Shown: positions 33,547 through 43,328, counted from the stretch's first letter. The stretch is 64,000 bases of DNA from Hafnia alvei (GCF_964063325.1 NZ_OZ061315.1:496001-560000); one strand, 5' to 3'. The notes: generated from the sequence alone by a model not told the origin. Program-made: numbers and translations.

Positions 33547-34827
33547 TTGTTTGACCGTTACGAAGCCGGCGAGCAGGCCGTATTGGTTCACGTCTATTTC
33601 TCCCAAGAAAGAGATATTGAAGATCTCAGAGAGTTTGAGTCCTTAGTCTCCTCAGCGGGCGTAGAAGCATTACGCGTTGTTACCGGCAGCCGCAAGGCCC
33701 CGCATCCAAAGTATTTTGTTGGCGAAGGTAAAGCCGAAGAAATCGCTCAGGCGGTTCAAGAAACCGGTGCCTCCGTCGTTCTTTTTGATCACGCATTATC
33801 CGCAGCTCAAGAACGCAATCTGGAAAAGTTATGCCAGTGCCGCGTGATTGATCGTACGGGTCTGATCCTCGACATTTTTGCGCAACGTGCACGTACCCAT
33901 GAAGGTAAGTTGCAGGTTGAACTTGCTCAGCTACGCCATTTGGCTACGCGCTTGGTGCGTGGCTGGACTCACCTTGAGCGCCAAAAAGGTGGGATAGGTT
34001 TACGTGGTCCGGGCGAAACCCAGCTTGAAACAGACCGTCGTTTGCTGCGCGATCGCATCAGCCTGATTTTGTCTCGTCTTGAGCGCGTTGAAAAACAGCG
34101 CGACCAAGGTCGCCGTGCGCGTAGCCGTGCGGATGTTCCAACGGTGTCACTGGTGGGTTATACCAACGCCGGAAAATCAACGCTGTTTAACCATATAACC
34201 AAAGCAGATGTGTATGCTGCTGATCAACTGTTTGCTACGCTTGATCCGACGCTCCGTCGTATTGACGTCGTTGATGTTGGCACCACCGTTCTCGCCGATA
34301 CGGTTGGGTTTATTCGCCATTTGCCCCACGATTTGGTGGCTGCGTTTAAGGCAACGCTGCAAGAAACCCGTCAGGCATCACTTTTATTGCACATAATTGA
34401 TGCATCTGATGCCCGTGTTGATGAGAATATTGATGCAGTGAATACTGTATTAGCAGAAATTGAAGCAGATGAAATTCCTGTACTGCTTGTAATGAACAAA
34501 ATTGATATGCTGGATGAGTTCGAACCGCGTATCGATAGGAACGATGAGAATTTACCTATTCGGGTTTGGGTTTCTGCGCAAACCGGAGTGGGAATTGATT
34601 TATTGTTCCAAGCGTTAACTGAGCGCTTGAGCGGAGAAATTGCAAGCTACGAGTTGCGATTGCCGCCTGAGGCAGGACGTTTACGTAGCCGTTTTTACCA
34701 GCTTCAGGCAATAGAGAAAGAGTGGACTGAAGAAGATGGCAGTATCGGGTTACAGATCCGGCTCCCAATTGTGGAGTGGCATCGACTTTGTAAACGTGAA
34801 CAAGAATTACTAAAGTATATTATTTAG
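33547..34827 (+). CDS. hflX: Ribosome-rescue GTPase HflX
   Basis: OBG-HflX family GTPase that splits stalled 70S ribosomes, notably after heat stress. The start is TTG at 33547 (encoding MFDRYEAGEQAVLVHVYF), preceded by GAGAGG at 7-8 bp. This agrees with the family N-terminus. The N-domain is followed by the Gly-rich GGIGLRGPGETQLETDRR, then G1 GYTNAGKST, G3 DTVGFI and G4 NKID. It has 426 residues, as in E. coli. Confidence 0.95.
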   Translation: MFDRYEAGEQAVLVHVYFSQERDIEDLREFESLVSSAGVEALRVVTGSRKAPHPKYFVGEGKAEEIAQAVQETGASVVLFDHALSAAQERNLEKLCQCRVIDRTGLILDIFAQRARTHEGKLQVELAQLRHLATRLVRGWTHLERQKGGIGLRGPGETQLETDRRLLRDRISLILSRLERVEKQRDQGRRARSRADVPTVSLVGYTNAGKSTLFNHITKADVYAADQLFATLDPTLRRIDVVDVGTTVLADTVGFIRHLPHDLVAAFKATLQETRQASLLLHIIDASDARVDENIDAVNTVLAEIEADEIPVLLVMNKIDMLDEFEPRIDRNDENLPIRVWVSAQTGVGIDLLFQALTERLSGEIASYELRLPPEAGRLRSRFYQLQAIEKEWTEEDGSIGLQIRLPIVEWHRLCKREQELLKYII

Positions 34828-34897
34828 TAACACTTGGTTAATATCACCTACTCAAATGAGTCTGAAGAACACCAATCATTGAAGAATGGAGCGAAAC

Positions 34898-36169
34898 ATG
34901 GCGTGGAATCAGCCCGGTAATAACGGACAGGACCGCGACCCGTGGGGAGGCAGCAAGAATGATGGCGGCAACTCCGGCGGAAACAACAATAATGGTAACA
35001 ACAATAATAGAGGTGGTCGCGATCAGGGACCTCCGGATCTGGATGATATCTTCCGTAAACTGAGCAAAAAGCTGGGTGGACTGGGCGGTAAAGGCACGGG
35101 TTCTAGCAATTCAGGCAATCCACGCGCACCTATGGGTGGCAAAGTGGTGGGTCTTGCCGTTGCAGCTGTGGTTGTCATCTGGGCAGCAAGTGGTTTCTAT
35201 ACCATTAAAGAAGCTGAACGTGGCGTCGTGACACGTTTTGGCAAATTCAGTCATCTGGTACAGCCAGGTTTGAACTGGAAACCGACTTTTGTTGATGAAG
35301 TGACTCCGGTGAACGTGGAATCTGTGCGTGAACTGGCAGCGTCCGGCGTGATGCTGACTTCGGATGAGAACGTGGTTCGCGTTGAGATGAACGTACAGTA
35401 CCGTGTAACCAATCCAGAAGAGTACTTGTTCAACGTGACCAATGCGGATGATAGTCTGCGTCAGGCAACTGACAGCGCGCTGCGTGCGGTTATTGGTAAA
35501 TACTCAATGGATAAAATCCTCACCGAAGGCCGTACCATTATTCGTACGGATACTCAGAAAGTGCTGGAAGAAACCATTAAGCCTTACAAAATGGGGATCA
35601 CCTTGCTGGACGTAAACTTCCAGACAGCGCGTCCGCCAGAAGAAGTTAAAGCTGCATTTGATGATGCGATTGCTGCACGTGAAAACGAACAGCAATACAT
35701 TCGTGAAGCTGAAGCTTACGCCAACGAAGTTCAGCCTCGTGCGAACGGTCAGGCACAGCGTATTCTTGAAGATGCACGTGCTTACAAAGATCGTACCGTT
35801 TTGGAAGCTCAGGGTGAAGTCGGCCGTTTCGCTCGCTTGTTGCCTGAATACAAAGCGTCTCCGCAAATTACGCGTGAACGTATGTATCTGGAAACCATGG
35901 AACGCGTATTGGGTAGCACCCGTAAAGTGTTGGTTGATGATAAGAGCAATAACCTGATGGTTCTGCCTTTGGATCAGCTGATGCGCGGTGGCAAAACTGA
36001 CGCGGCGGCGAAATCTGGCAGTCAGGATACCAGCCTGATTCGTTTAGACCCAACGCCTGCGGCAACCAAGTCATCTAGTAATGCAGATTCAAGTAGCAGC
36101 AGCGTGATGGACCAGCGTCGAGCTAATGCTCAGCGTAACGATACCAATCGTCAGGGAGAGAATAACTAA
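34898..36169 (+). CDS. hflK: FtsH protease modulator HflK
   Basis: SPFH/prohibitin-family membrane protein. With HflC it forms the large periplasmic cage around FtsH and tunes degradation of membrane proteins. The start is MAWNQPGNNGQDRDPWGG at 34898, not the in-frame ATG at 34886. It has 423 residues. The N-terminus is Asn/Gly-rich and low-complexity. A transmembrane helix (about 80-100) is followed by the SPFH domain and a Ser-rich tail. Its stop overlaps the hflC ATG by one base. Confidence 0.96.
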   Translation: MAWNQPGNNGQDRDPWGGSKNDGGNSGGNNNNGNNNNRGGRDQGPPDLDDIFRKLSKKLGGLGGKGTGSSNSGNPRAPMGGKVVGLAVAAVVVIWAASGFYTIKEAERGVVTRFGKFSHLVQPGLNWKPTFVDEVTPVNVESVRELAASGVMLTSDENVVRVEMNVQYRVTNPEEYLFNVTNADDSLRQATDSALRAVIGKYSMDKILTEGRTIIRTDTQKVLEETIKPYKMGITLLDVNFQTARPPEEVKAAFDDAIAARENEQQYIREAEAYANEVQPRANGQAQRILEDARAYKDRTVLEAQGEVGRFARLLPEYKASPQITRERMYLETMERVLGSTRKVLVDDKSNNLMVLPLDQLMRGGKTDAAAKSGSQDTSLIRLDPTPAATKSSSNADSSSSSVMDQRRANAQRNDTNRQGENN

Positions 36170-37170
36170 TGCGTAAGTCTCTATTACTCGTTCTCATTGT
36201 TATCCTGGTGGTATTGTACGCATCACTGTTTGTGGTGACTGAAGGCCAGCGTGGCATCGTACTGCGTTTTGGTAAGGTTTTGCGTGATGATGAGAATAAG
36301 CCTTTGGTGTACGCACCAGGCCTGCATCTCAAAATACCGTTTATCGAATCTGTCAAAATGCTGGATGCGCGTATCCAAACTATGGATAACCAAGCTGACC
36401 GTTTCGTCACCAAAGAGAAGAAAGACCTGATTGTTGACTCTTATATCAAGTGGCGCATCAGCGATTTCAGTCGTTACTACTTGGCAACCGGCGGTGGCGA
36501 TGTTTCTCAGGCAGAAGTGCTGTTGAAACGTAAATTCAGTGACCGTCTGCGTTCTGAAATCGGTCGTCTGGATATCAAAGATATCGTAACGGATTCCCGC
36601 GGTAAGCTGATGGAAGACGTGCGTGATGCATTGAACACCGGTACGGTAGACGATGCCGCCGCAAGCGATGCAGATGATGCCATTGCCAGCGCAGCAGCAC
36701 GTGTTGAGCGTGAAACTAGCGGTAAACAACCAGCGGTAAACCCGAACAGTATGGCTGCTCTGGGTATCGAAGTGGTTGACGTTCGTATCAAGCAAATCAA
36801 CCTGCCAGCCGAAGTGTCTGACGCTATCTACAAGCGTATGCGTGCAGAGCGTGAAGCCGTAGCACGTCGTCACCGTTCACAGGGTCAGGAAGAAGCTGAG
36901 AAGCTGCGTGCGACCGCGGACTATGAAGTGACGCGTACACTGGCTGAAGCTGAGCGTCAGGGACGTATTACTCGCGGTGAAGGTGATGCGGTAACTGCTA
37001 AGCTGTTTGCCGATGCATTTAGCCAAGATCCTGACTTCTTCGCCTTCATTCGTAGCCTGAAAGCGTACGAAAATAGCTTCAAAGATGGCCAAGATGTGAT
37101 GGTTCTGCGTCCAGACAGTGATTTCTTCAAATACATGAAATCACCAAACGGTAATGCAGCAGCTAAATAA
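36169..37170 (+). CDS. hflC: FtsH protease modulator HflC
   Basis: Partner of HflK in the periplasmic SPFH cage around FtsH. The 333 residues begin with a membrane helix (MRKSLLLVLIVILVVLYASLF) and the SPFH start EGQRGIVLRFGKV. The coiled-coil region is RMRAEREAVARRHRSQGQEEAEKLR. Translation is coupled to hflK through the overlapping TAATG. A terminator follows. Confidence 0.96.
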   Translation: MRKSLLLVLIVILVVLYASLFVVTEGQRGIVLRFGKVLRDDENKPLVYAPGLHLKIPFIESVKMLDARIQTMDNQADRFVTKEKKDLIVDSYIKWRISDFSRYYLATGGGDVSQAEVLLKRKFSDRLRSEIGRLDIKDIVTDSRGKLMEDVRDALNTGTVDDAAASDADDAIASAAARVERETSGKQPAVNPNSMAALGIEVVDVRIKQINLPAEVSDAIYKRMRAEREAVARRHRSQGQEEAEKLRATADYEVTRTLAEAERQGRITRGEGDAVTAKLFADAFSQDPDFFAFIRSLKAYENSFKDGQDVMVLRPDSDFFKYMKSPNGNAAAK

Positions 37171-37222
37171 TCTTTGCTAGAGAAAACGTTCTGAATAAAG
37201 CGCGTTTTTGACTCTCGATTAG

Positions 37223-37257
37223 AAAAGGCCCGTTTAGTCGCGGGCCTTTTTTTGTTT
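37223..37257 (+). terminator. Rho-independent terminator after hflC
   Basis: AAAAGGCCCG pairs with CGGGCCTTTT around an 8-nt loop and is followed by a run of T residues. It lies 53 bp after hflC and ends the hfq-hflX-hflKC unit. Confidence 0.93.
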
Positions 37258-37290
37258 GTTTTTTGATTTTGTCGACAGCCAGAGGGAAAT

Positions 37291-37491
37291 ATGAACTCTA
37301 CAATTTGGATGGCATTAGGGTTGGTTTTGATCGTCGAAGGACTCGGACCAATGCTTTTTCCACGAGTTTGGCGGCGCATGATCGCAACGATGGCTCAATT
37401 ACCTGACGGAGTTTTACGTCGTTATGGCGGCGGTCTAGTGGTTGCTGGGTTAGTTATCTACTACATGTTGCGTAGCCGTATGGGGGGCTAA
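37291..37491 (+). CDS. yjeT: DUF2065 membrane protein YjeT
   Basis: Small (66-residue) inner-membrane protein with two hydrophobic helices (IWMALGLVLIVEGLGPMLFP and GGLVVAGLVIYYML) and a basic loop. Function is unknown. It is conserved between hflC and purA. GAGGGAAAT precedes the ATG. Confidence 0.9.
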   Translation: MNSTIWMALGLVLIVEGLGPMLFPRVWRRMIATMAQLPDGVLRRYGGGLVVAGLVIYYMLRSRMGG

Positions 37492-37588
37492 ACATCTTCG
37501 GATTTTTTGCGCAATCGTGTGCTGAAAAGTGCTGAAAGCTCCGAAATGTGATGGTAGAATCCATTTTTAACAACGTGGTGATAGTGAA

Positions 37589-38887
37589 ATGGGTAAGAAT
37601 GTCGTCGTACTAGGCACCCAATGGGGTGACGAAGGTAAGGGCAAGGTCGTAGACCTATTAACCGAAAGGGCCAAGTATGTTGTGCGCTATCAGGGCGGTC
37701 ACAATGCAGGTCATACACTAGTCATTAACGGTGAAAAAACCGTTCTTCATTTGATTCCGTCAGGAATTCTGCGCGAAAACGTAACCAGCATTATTGCAAA
37801 CGGTGTGGTATTAGCACCTGACGCTCTGATGCGTGAAATGACCGAACTGGAAGCCCGTGGCATTCCTGTTCGTGAACGTCTGTTACTCTCCGAAGCTTGT
37901 CCTCTGATCCTGCCATATCACGTGGCATTGGATAACGCGCGCGAAAAAGCACGCGGTGCGAAGGCTATCGGTACAACAGGCCGTGGTATCGGTCCTGCGT
38001 ATGAAGATAAAGTCGCTCGTCGCGGTCTGCGCGTTGGCGATCTGTTCAATAAAGAAACCTTTGCAGTTAAGCTGAAAGAAATTATGGAATACCATAATTT
38101 CCAACTGGTTAATTACTACAAAGTTGAAGCAGTTGACTACCAAACCGTGCTGGATGAAGTGATGGCTGTTGCCGATATCATCACTGCAATGGTGGTTGAC
38201 GTTGCCGATCTGCTGAACAAAGCTCACAAGAAAGGCGAGTTTGTGATGTTTGAAGGCGCACAGGGTACGTTGCTGGACATTGACCACGGCACCTATCCGT
38301 ATGTGACTTCTTCTAACACCACTGCAGGTGGCGTTGCGACCGGTTCTGGCGTGGGTCCACGCTGTGTAGACTACGTTCTGGGTATTGTGAAAGCTTACTC
38401 TACTCGCGTAGGTGCAGGTCCATTCCCAACTGAGCTGTTTGATGAAGTGGGTGAGTTCCTGTGTACTAAAGGCAACGAATTCGGTGCAACTACCGGTCGT
38501 CGTCGTCGTACTGGCTGGTTGGACGCTGTTGCCGTTCGCCGCGCCGTAGAGCTGAACTCTCTGTCTGGCTTCTGCATGACCAAACTGGACGTGCTGGATG
38601 GCTTAGACGAAGTGAAGATCTGTGTAGGTTATCGTATGCCGGATGGTCGTGAAATTGACACCACTCCGCTGGCCGCAGAAGGCTGGGAAGGCATTGAGCC
38701 AATCTACGAAGTTATGCCAGGTTGGAAAGAAACCACCTTCGGCGTTAAAGATCACAGCAAATTGCCACAGGCTGCACTGAACTACATCAAGCGTGTAGAA
38801 GAAGTGACAGGTGTTCCAGTTGATATCATTTCTACTGGCCCTGACCGTGAAGAGACTATGATCCTGCGCGACCCGTTTGACGCGTAA
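37589..38887 (+). CDS. purA: Adenylosuccinate synthetase
   Basis: Catalyses the first committed step from IMP to AMP, using GTP and aspartate. The 432 residues contain the P-loop-like QWGDEGKGKVVDLL, GTTGRGIGPAYEDK, the IMP loop TTAGGVATGSGVGPR and the C-terminal TGPDREET. It is preceded by a strongly A/T-rich promoter region. A hairpin follows. Confidence 0.98.
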   Translation: MGKNVVVLGTQWGDEGKGKVVDLLTERAKYVVRYQGGHNAGHTLVINGEKTVLHLIPSGILRENVTSIIANGVVLAPDALMREMTELEARGIPVRERLLLSEACPLILPYHVALDNAREKARGAKAIGTTGRGIGPAYEDKVARRGLRVGDLFNKETFAVKLKEIMEYHNFQLVNYYKVEAVDYQTVLDEVMAVADIITAMVVDVADLLNKAHKKGEFVMFEGAQGTLLDIDHGTYPYVTSSNTTAGGVATGSGVGPRCVDYVLGIVKAYSTRVGAGPFPTELFDEVGEFLCTKGNEFGATTGRRRRTGWLDAVAVRRAVELNSLSGFCMTKLDVLDGLDEVKICVGYRMPDGREIDTTPLAAEGWEGIEPIYEVMPGWKETTFGVKDHSKLPQAALNYIKRVEEVTGVPVDIISTGPDREETMILRDPFDA

Positions 38888-38914
38888 TAGTTTGCATTAT
38901 GTTGTCTCTTGATG

Positions 38915-38940
38915 AACCGGGCTCTGCCCGGTTTATTACT
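38915..38940 (+). terminator. Terminator of purA
   Basis: An 8-bp stem AACCGGGC / GCCCGGTT with a 3-nt loop, followed by TATTACTTT, begins 28 bp after purA. Confidence 0.8.
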
Positions 38941-39054
38941 TTAGGGCGCTACCTTCGCGCTTGAAATCCACGAGCATAAACACCAAATATCCCCGATAAA
39001 CGTACTCTTCTTGCTAAATAGCTAGTGGCTTTTGCCGTGGCTGGTTTATTATCC

Positions 39055-39072
39055 AAATAGATAGATCTATTT
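39055..39072. promoter_or_regulatory. Inverted repeat upstream of nsrR
   Basis: AAATAGAT-AG-ATCTATTT is a perfect 8-2-8 inverted repeat about 95 bp before the nsrR start, in its probable promoter. It does not fit the NsrR 11-1-11 consensus well. The cognate regulator is unknown. Confidence 0.4.
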
Positions 39073-39166
39073 TTGGGATGAATTCCCAGTATTGATATCT
39101 CGTTTTATATTCTATTTTTATACTCAGTTATCGCGAGATAACGCCAAGCTAGACTTAGAGGTAGCC

Positions 39167-39592
39167 GTGCAGTTAACAAGTTTTACTGATTTTGGGTTAC
39201 GGGCGCTGATTTACATGGCATCCCTGCCTGCCGATCAGATGACCAATATCACGCAGGTAACTGATGTCTATGGCGTCTCTCGTAACCACATGGTTAAAAT
39301 TATTAATCAGTTGAGCCGTGCTGGCTTTGTCACTGCTGTTCGAGGTAAGAACGGCGGCATTCGCTTGGGACGACCAGCGAAAGATATTCGTATTGGTGAC
39401 GTGGTAAGAGAGCTTGAGCCTTTGACGCTAGTTAACTGCTCTCACGAGTTTTGCCATATCACGACAGCCTGCCGCTTGAAGCAAGTTTTGCAAAGAGCCA
39501 CGCAGGCTTTTCTGGCCGAGTTGGATCAATGTACTTTGGCCGATTTAATTGAAGAAAACTCACCGCTTTATAAGTTGTTGCTGGTTGAATAA
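39167..39592 (+). CDS. nsrR: Nitric-oxide-sensing repressor NsrR
   Basis: Rrf2-family [2Fe-2S]/[4Fe-4S] repressor that loses DNA binding on reaction with NO and derepresses nitrosative-stress genes. The GTG at 39167 gives the family start VQLTSFTDFGLRALIYMA and 141 residues, with GAGG a few bases upstream. The ATG at 39092 would add 25 unrelated residues. Cluster cysteines are Cys91, Cys96 and Cys102. Its likely target ytfE has an NsrR box at 51743. rnr follows, as in E. coli. Confidence 0.95.
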   Translation: MQLTSFTDFGLRALIYMASLPADQMTNITQVTDVYGVSRNHMVKIINQLSRAGFVTAVRGKNGGIRLGRPAKDIRIGDVVRELEPLTLVNCSHEFCHITTACRLKQVLQRATQAFLAELDQCTLADLIEENSPLYKLLLVE

Positions 39593-39633
39593 TCAATCCA
39601 GCGGCAATTGCTGATGACTACGGAGGAACCGCA

Positions 39634-42186
39634 ATGTCACAAGATCCTTTCCAGGAACGCGAAGCAGAGAAATACGCCTCACCGATCCCAAGCCGCGAGT
39701 TTATCCTGACGCATCTGTCGCAGCACACCACGCCCGTTAGCCGTGAGGAGATCGCGCGTGAACTAAATCTGACGAGTGAAGAAGATTTAGAAGCGCTGCG
39801 ACGCCGTCTGAGAGCGATGGAACGCGACGGACAGCTCATCTTCACCCGACGCCAGTGCTATGCGCTGCCAGAGCGTCTCGATTTGAAGAAGGGAACCGTG
39901 ATTGGCCATCGTGACGGCTACGGTTTCATTCGCATTGAAGGGAGTAAAGACCGCGACGATCTTTACCTCTCTTCGGAACAGATGAAGCTGTGTATTCACG
40001 GTGACGTGGTGCTGGCTCAGGTTGTTGGCACCGATCGTAAAGGGCGTCGTGAAGCGCGCATCGTTCGTGTTCTTGAACCTAAACAGAGCCAAATCGTGGG
40101 CCGCTACTTTACCGACGCAGGCGTTGGTTTTGTGGTGCCAGACGACAGCCGTTTAAGCTTTGATATTTTGATCCCACCAGAATCTATTGCCGGTGCCCGT
40201 ATGGGATACGTGGTTGTGGTTGAGTTAACTCAACGTCCAACGCGTCGCACCAAGGCCGTGGGTAAAATTGTCGAAGTCTTGGGGGATAACATGGGCACCA
40301 GCATGGCGGTGGATATCGCTCTGCGCACGCATGAAATCCCACATACTTGGCCTGAGCAGGTTGAAAAGCAGGTTGCTGATTTAAGCGAGCAAGTGCCAGA
40401 AGCGGCTAAAAAAGGTCGTGTTGACCTGCGTGATTTGCCGCTGGTTACCATTGATGGCGAAGACGCACGTGACTTTGATGATGCGGTCTATTGTGAGAAA
40501 AAACGCGGCGGTGGCTGGCGTTTGTGGGTGGCAATTGCCGACGTAAGTTACTACGTTCGCCCAAATACTGCGCTGGATCACGAAGCGCGTAGCCGTGGTA
40601 ACTCGGTGTACTTCCCATCACAGGTCGTTCCTATGCTGCCGGAAGTGCTCTCTAACGGGCTTTGTTCGCTGAACCCACAGGTTGATCGCCTGTGTATGGT
40701 GTGCGAAATGACCGTTTCTGCAACGGGTCGCCTGACATCCTTCAAATTCTACGAAGCGGTGATGAGCTCTCATGCGCGTTTAACCTACACCAAAGTAGCC
40801 CATATTTTGGCCGGTGATGAAGAGCTGCGTGAACACTATCGTCCGTTGGTTAAGCCTTTGGAAGAGCTGCATAGCCTCTACAAAGTGTTGGATCATGCGC
40901 GTGAAGTGCGTGGCGGTATTGCATTTGAGACCGAAGAAGCCAAATTCATCTTCAACGCTGAGCGCCGTATCGAACGCATTGAGCCAACGGTTCGTAACGA
41001 TGCGCACAAGCTGATCGAAGAATGTATGATTCTGGCCAACATCGCGGCAGCGCGTTTTGTTGAGAAGAACGAAGAGCCTGCGCTGTACCGAATCCATGAT
41101 CGTCCAAGCGATGACCACTTGACCTCGCTGCGTAGCGTGCTGGGTGAGTTAGGTTTAACGCTGGGCGGTGGCATGAAGCCGGAACCGAAAGATTACGCCG
41201 ATCTCATGGATGAAATCGCGGATCGTCCTGACCATGAAATGCTGCAAACGATGCTGCTGCGCTCCATGAAACAGGCAGTCTACGATCCAGAAAACCGTGG
41301 TCACTTCGGTTTGGCGTTATCAGCCTATGCACACTTTACGTCTCCGATTCGCCGTTATCCTGACCTGAGCCTGCATCGTGCGATCAAGTACCTGCTGGCA
41401 AAAGAGCACGGCGGCGACCATGCGGGTTGGACGAAAACCGGTGGTTGGCACTATAACGAAGAGCAGATGTTGCAGCTGGGCGAGCATTGCTCCATGACCG
41501 AGCGCCGCGCAGATGAAGCTACACGTAACGTTGCAGACTGGCTGAAATGCGACTTTATGCAGGATCACGTGGGTGAAACCTTTACCGGGATTATCTCTAG
41601 CGTGACCGGCTTTGGTTTCTTCGTGCGCTTAGACGATCTGTTTATTGACGGCTTGGTGCATGTTTCTGCGTTGGACAACGATTATTACCGCTTCGATAAC
41701 GTGGGTCAGCGTCTGATTGGTGAGTCTTCCGGCCAAACTTATCGCTTAGGCGACAAAGTTGAGATCCGCGTAGACGCGGTGCATATGGACGAGCGCAAGA
41801 TTGATTTTGTTCTTCTTTCTAGCACTCGTACCCCGCGTGGCGCAGGCAAAACTGAGAAAGAGCGCACTAAGCGTACCCTCAGAGAAGATAAAGCACCTTC
41901 TCGTGGGCAGCGTCGTGGTGGTAAGATGCCGGCCAATTTCGAACCGGATAGTGCATTCCGTAAAGATAAAAATGGCAAGCCAGTGCGAGCGGGCAAAGCC
42001 GGTGCAGGTAAAAAAGAGAAATCAGTGAAAATTGATAAATCTGGCAAGCCTGCAAAACCAGCTAAAAATGCCAAAGATCACGATCAGACAAGCGTTAAGC
42101 CAAAAGCTAAAAAAGTTTCGGCGAAGACTAAGAAAATCGCTACGGCCACCAAGGCCAAACGTGCCGGTAAAAAAGCCGCCGAGTGA
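39634..42186 (+). CDS. rnr: Ribonuclease R
   Basis: Processive 3'-5' exoribonuclease that degrades structured RNA and takes part in trans-translation and rRNA quality control. The order is an N-terminal helix-turn-helix, two cold-shock domains, the RNB catalytic domain (DGEDARDFDDAVY aspartates), S1 (GFFVRLDDLFIDGLVHVSAL) and a long Lys/Ala-rich tail. At 850 residues it is slightly longer than E. coli (about 813), mainly in the basic tail. TACGGAGGA precedes the ATG. Confidence 0.97.
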   Translation: MSQDPFQEREAEKYASPIPSREFILTHLSQHTTPVSREEIARELNLTSEEDLEALRRRLRAMERDGQLIFTRRQCYALPERLDLKKGTVIGHRDGYGFIRIEGSKDRDDLYLSSEQMKLCIHGDVVLAQVVGTDRKGRREARIVRVLEPKQSQIVGRYFTDAGVGFVVPDDSRLSFDILIPPESIAGARMGYVVVVELTQRPTRRTKAVGKIVEVLGDNMGTSMAVDIALRTHEIPHTWPEQVEKQVADLSEQVPEAAKKGRVDLRDLPLVTIDGEDARDFDDAVYCEKKRGGGWRLWVAIADVSYYVRPNTALDHEARSRGNSVYFPSQVVPMLPEVLSNGLCSLNPQVDRLCMVCEMTVSATGRLTSFKFYEAVMSSHARLTYTKVAHILAGDEELREHYRPLVKPLEELHSLYKVLDHAREVRGGIAFETEEAKFIFNAERRIERIEPTVRNDAHKLIEECMILANIAAARFVEKNEEPALYRIHDRPSDDHLTSLRSVLGELGLTLGGGMKPEPKDYADLMDEIADRPDHEMLQTMLLRSMKQAVYDPENRGHFGLALSAYAHFTSPIRRYPDLSLHRAIKYLLAKEHGGDHAGWTKTGGWHYNEEQMLQLGEHCSMTERRADEATRNVADWLKCDFMQDHVGETFTGIISSVTGFGFFVRLDDLFIDGLVHVSALDNDYYRFDNVGQRLIGESSGQTYRLGDKVEIRVDAVHMDERKIDFVLLSSTRTPRGAGKTEKERTKRTLREDKAPSRGQRRGGKMPANFEPDSAFRKDKNGKPVRAGKAGAGKKEKSVKIDKSGKPAKPAKNAKDHDQTSVKPKAKKVSAKTKKIATATKAKRAGKKAAE

Positions 42187-42224
42187 TAGTCTAAGGCTGT
42201 TCACTTAAGCGTGATTTTAGGGGA

Positions 42225-42279
42225 AGTACACCGATGGGGTCGTAGCAGCTTTAGCTGCCGGAGCGCCCCGCGGTGTGCT
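42225..42279 (+). other. Nested stem-loop in the rnr-rlmB gap
   Basis: The outer stem AGTACACCG / CGGTGTGCT (9 bp, one G-U) encloses GGGG / CCCC and an inner GCAGC-TTTA-GCTGC hairpin. It starts 38 bp after rnr in a 253-bp non-coding gap. It could be an mRNA-processing or stability element, or a small RNA. I do not recognise a family. Confidence 0.5.
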
Positions 42280-42439
42280 AGCCCCGTGTATCTCGATCGT
42301 TTAAACGAACGGCATTACAAAGTTATAGTCTGATTTAAATAACAGGCAGCGCGAGCATCAGCTGCCTTTGATTTCATTCCCGCCTGGGCCTGTGCGAAAG
42401 CGAAGACTCAGGCGGCTGACGTTATAGCGTTATAAAAAT

Positions 42440-43174
42440 ATGAGCGAAATGATTTACGGTATTCATGCGGTTCAGGCATTGCTTGAACGCGATCCACAGC
42501 GTTTTCTTGAAGTCTTCGTGATGAAAGGTCGTGAAGACCGTCGTCTGATGCCGCTGATTGCTGAACTTGAGCAGATGGGCATTGTGATTCAAGTCGCAAA
42601 TCGTCAGTGGCTGGATGAGAAGGTTGAAGGCGCGGTGCATCAGGGGATTATTGCCCGCGTGCGCGAAGGACGTCAGTATCAGGAAAATGATTTGCCTGCG
42701 CTGCTGGAAAATCTGGAACAGCCTCCTTTCCTATTGATTCTCGACGGCGTAACCGATCCGCACAACCTTGGTGCTTGCTTACGTAGCGCCGATGCGGCTG
42801 GTGTTCATGCCGTGATCGTTCCGCGCGATCGTTCTGCTCAGTTGAATGCCACGGCGAAAAAAGTGGCCTGTGGCGCAGCGGAAACTGTGCCGTTGATCCG
42901 CGTTACAAATCTTGCGCGTACCATGCGTTTCCTGCAAGAGCAAAATGTATGGATCGTCGGTACGGCGGGCGAAGCTGACCACAATCTTTATCAAAGCAAA
43001 ATGACCGGCCCGATGGCGCTGGTGATGGGCGCAGAAGGCGACGGTATGCGCCGTTTGACCCGCGAACATTGCGATGAGCTGATCAGCATTCCGATGGCGG
43101 GCAGCGTTTCTTCTCTGAACGTTTCCGTTGCGACCGGTATTTGCCTGTTCGAGGCTGTGCGCCAGCGTTCATAG
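42440..43174 (+). CDS. rlmB: 23S rRNA Gm2251 2'-O-methyltransferase RlmB
   Basis: SpoU (SPOUT) methyltransferase for G2251 in the peptidyl-transferase P loop. The 244 residues have an N-terminal RNA-binding domain and the knotted SAM domain: motif 1 TDPHNLGACLRSADAAG, motif 2 LVMGAEGDGMRRL, motif 3 SLNVSVATGICLFEA. It follows rnr, as in E. coli, and ends at a strong terminator. Confidence 0.97.
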   Translation: MSEMIYGIHAVQALLERDPQRFLEVFVMKGREDRRLMPLIAELEQMGIVIQVANRQWLDEKVEGAVHQGIIARVREGRQYQENDLPALLENLEQPPFLLILDGVTDPHNLGACLRSADAAGVHAVIVPRDRSAQLNATAKKVACGAAETVPLIRVTNLARTMRFLQEQNVWIVGTAGEADHNLYQSKMTGPMALVMGAEGDGMRRLTREHCDELISIPMAGSVSSLNVSVATGICLFEAVRQRS

Positions 43175-43212
43175 GCCTGCGTAATATTGCCTAACTGAAC
43201 ATACAGCGTTAC

Positions 43213-43245
43213 AAAGGGTGGCTCAGGCCGCCCTTTCTCTTTTGT
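43213..43245 (+). terminator. Terminator of rlmB
   Basis: A 10-bp stem (AAAGGGTGGC / GCCGCCCTTT, one G-U) with a 4-nt loop is followed by TCTCTTTT, 38 bp after the stop. Confidence 0.9.
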
Positions 43246-43328
43246 GAACTGCCCTCCAGCAAAATCAGCCTAAACGATCATACTTAGTGACTTAACCCGG
43301 TTAACGGGGGCCGCAAGGGACACTGGAT

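Noticed and set aside
36223..36873. 216-residue antisense ORF over hflC
   Set aside because: Shadow of hflC; cysteine-rich and without recognisable domains or a start site.
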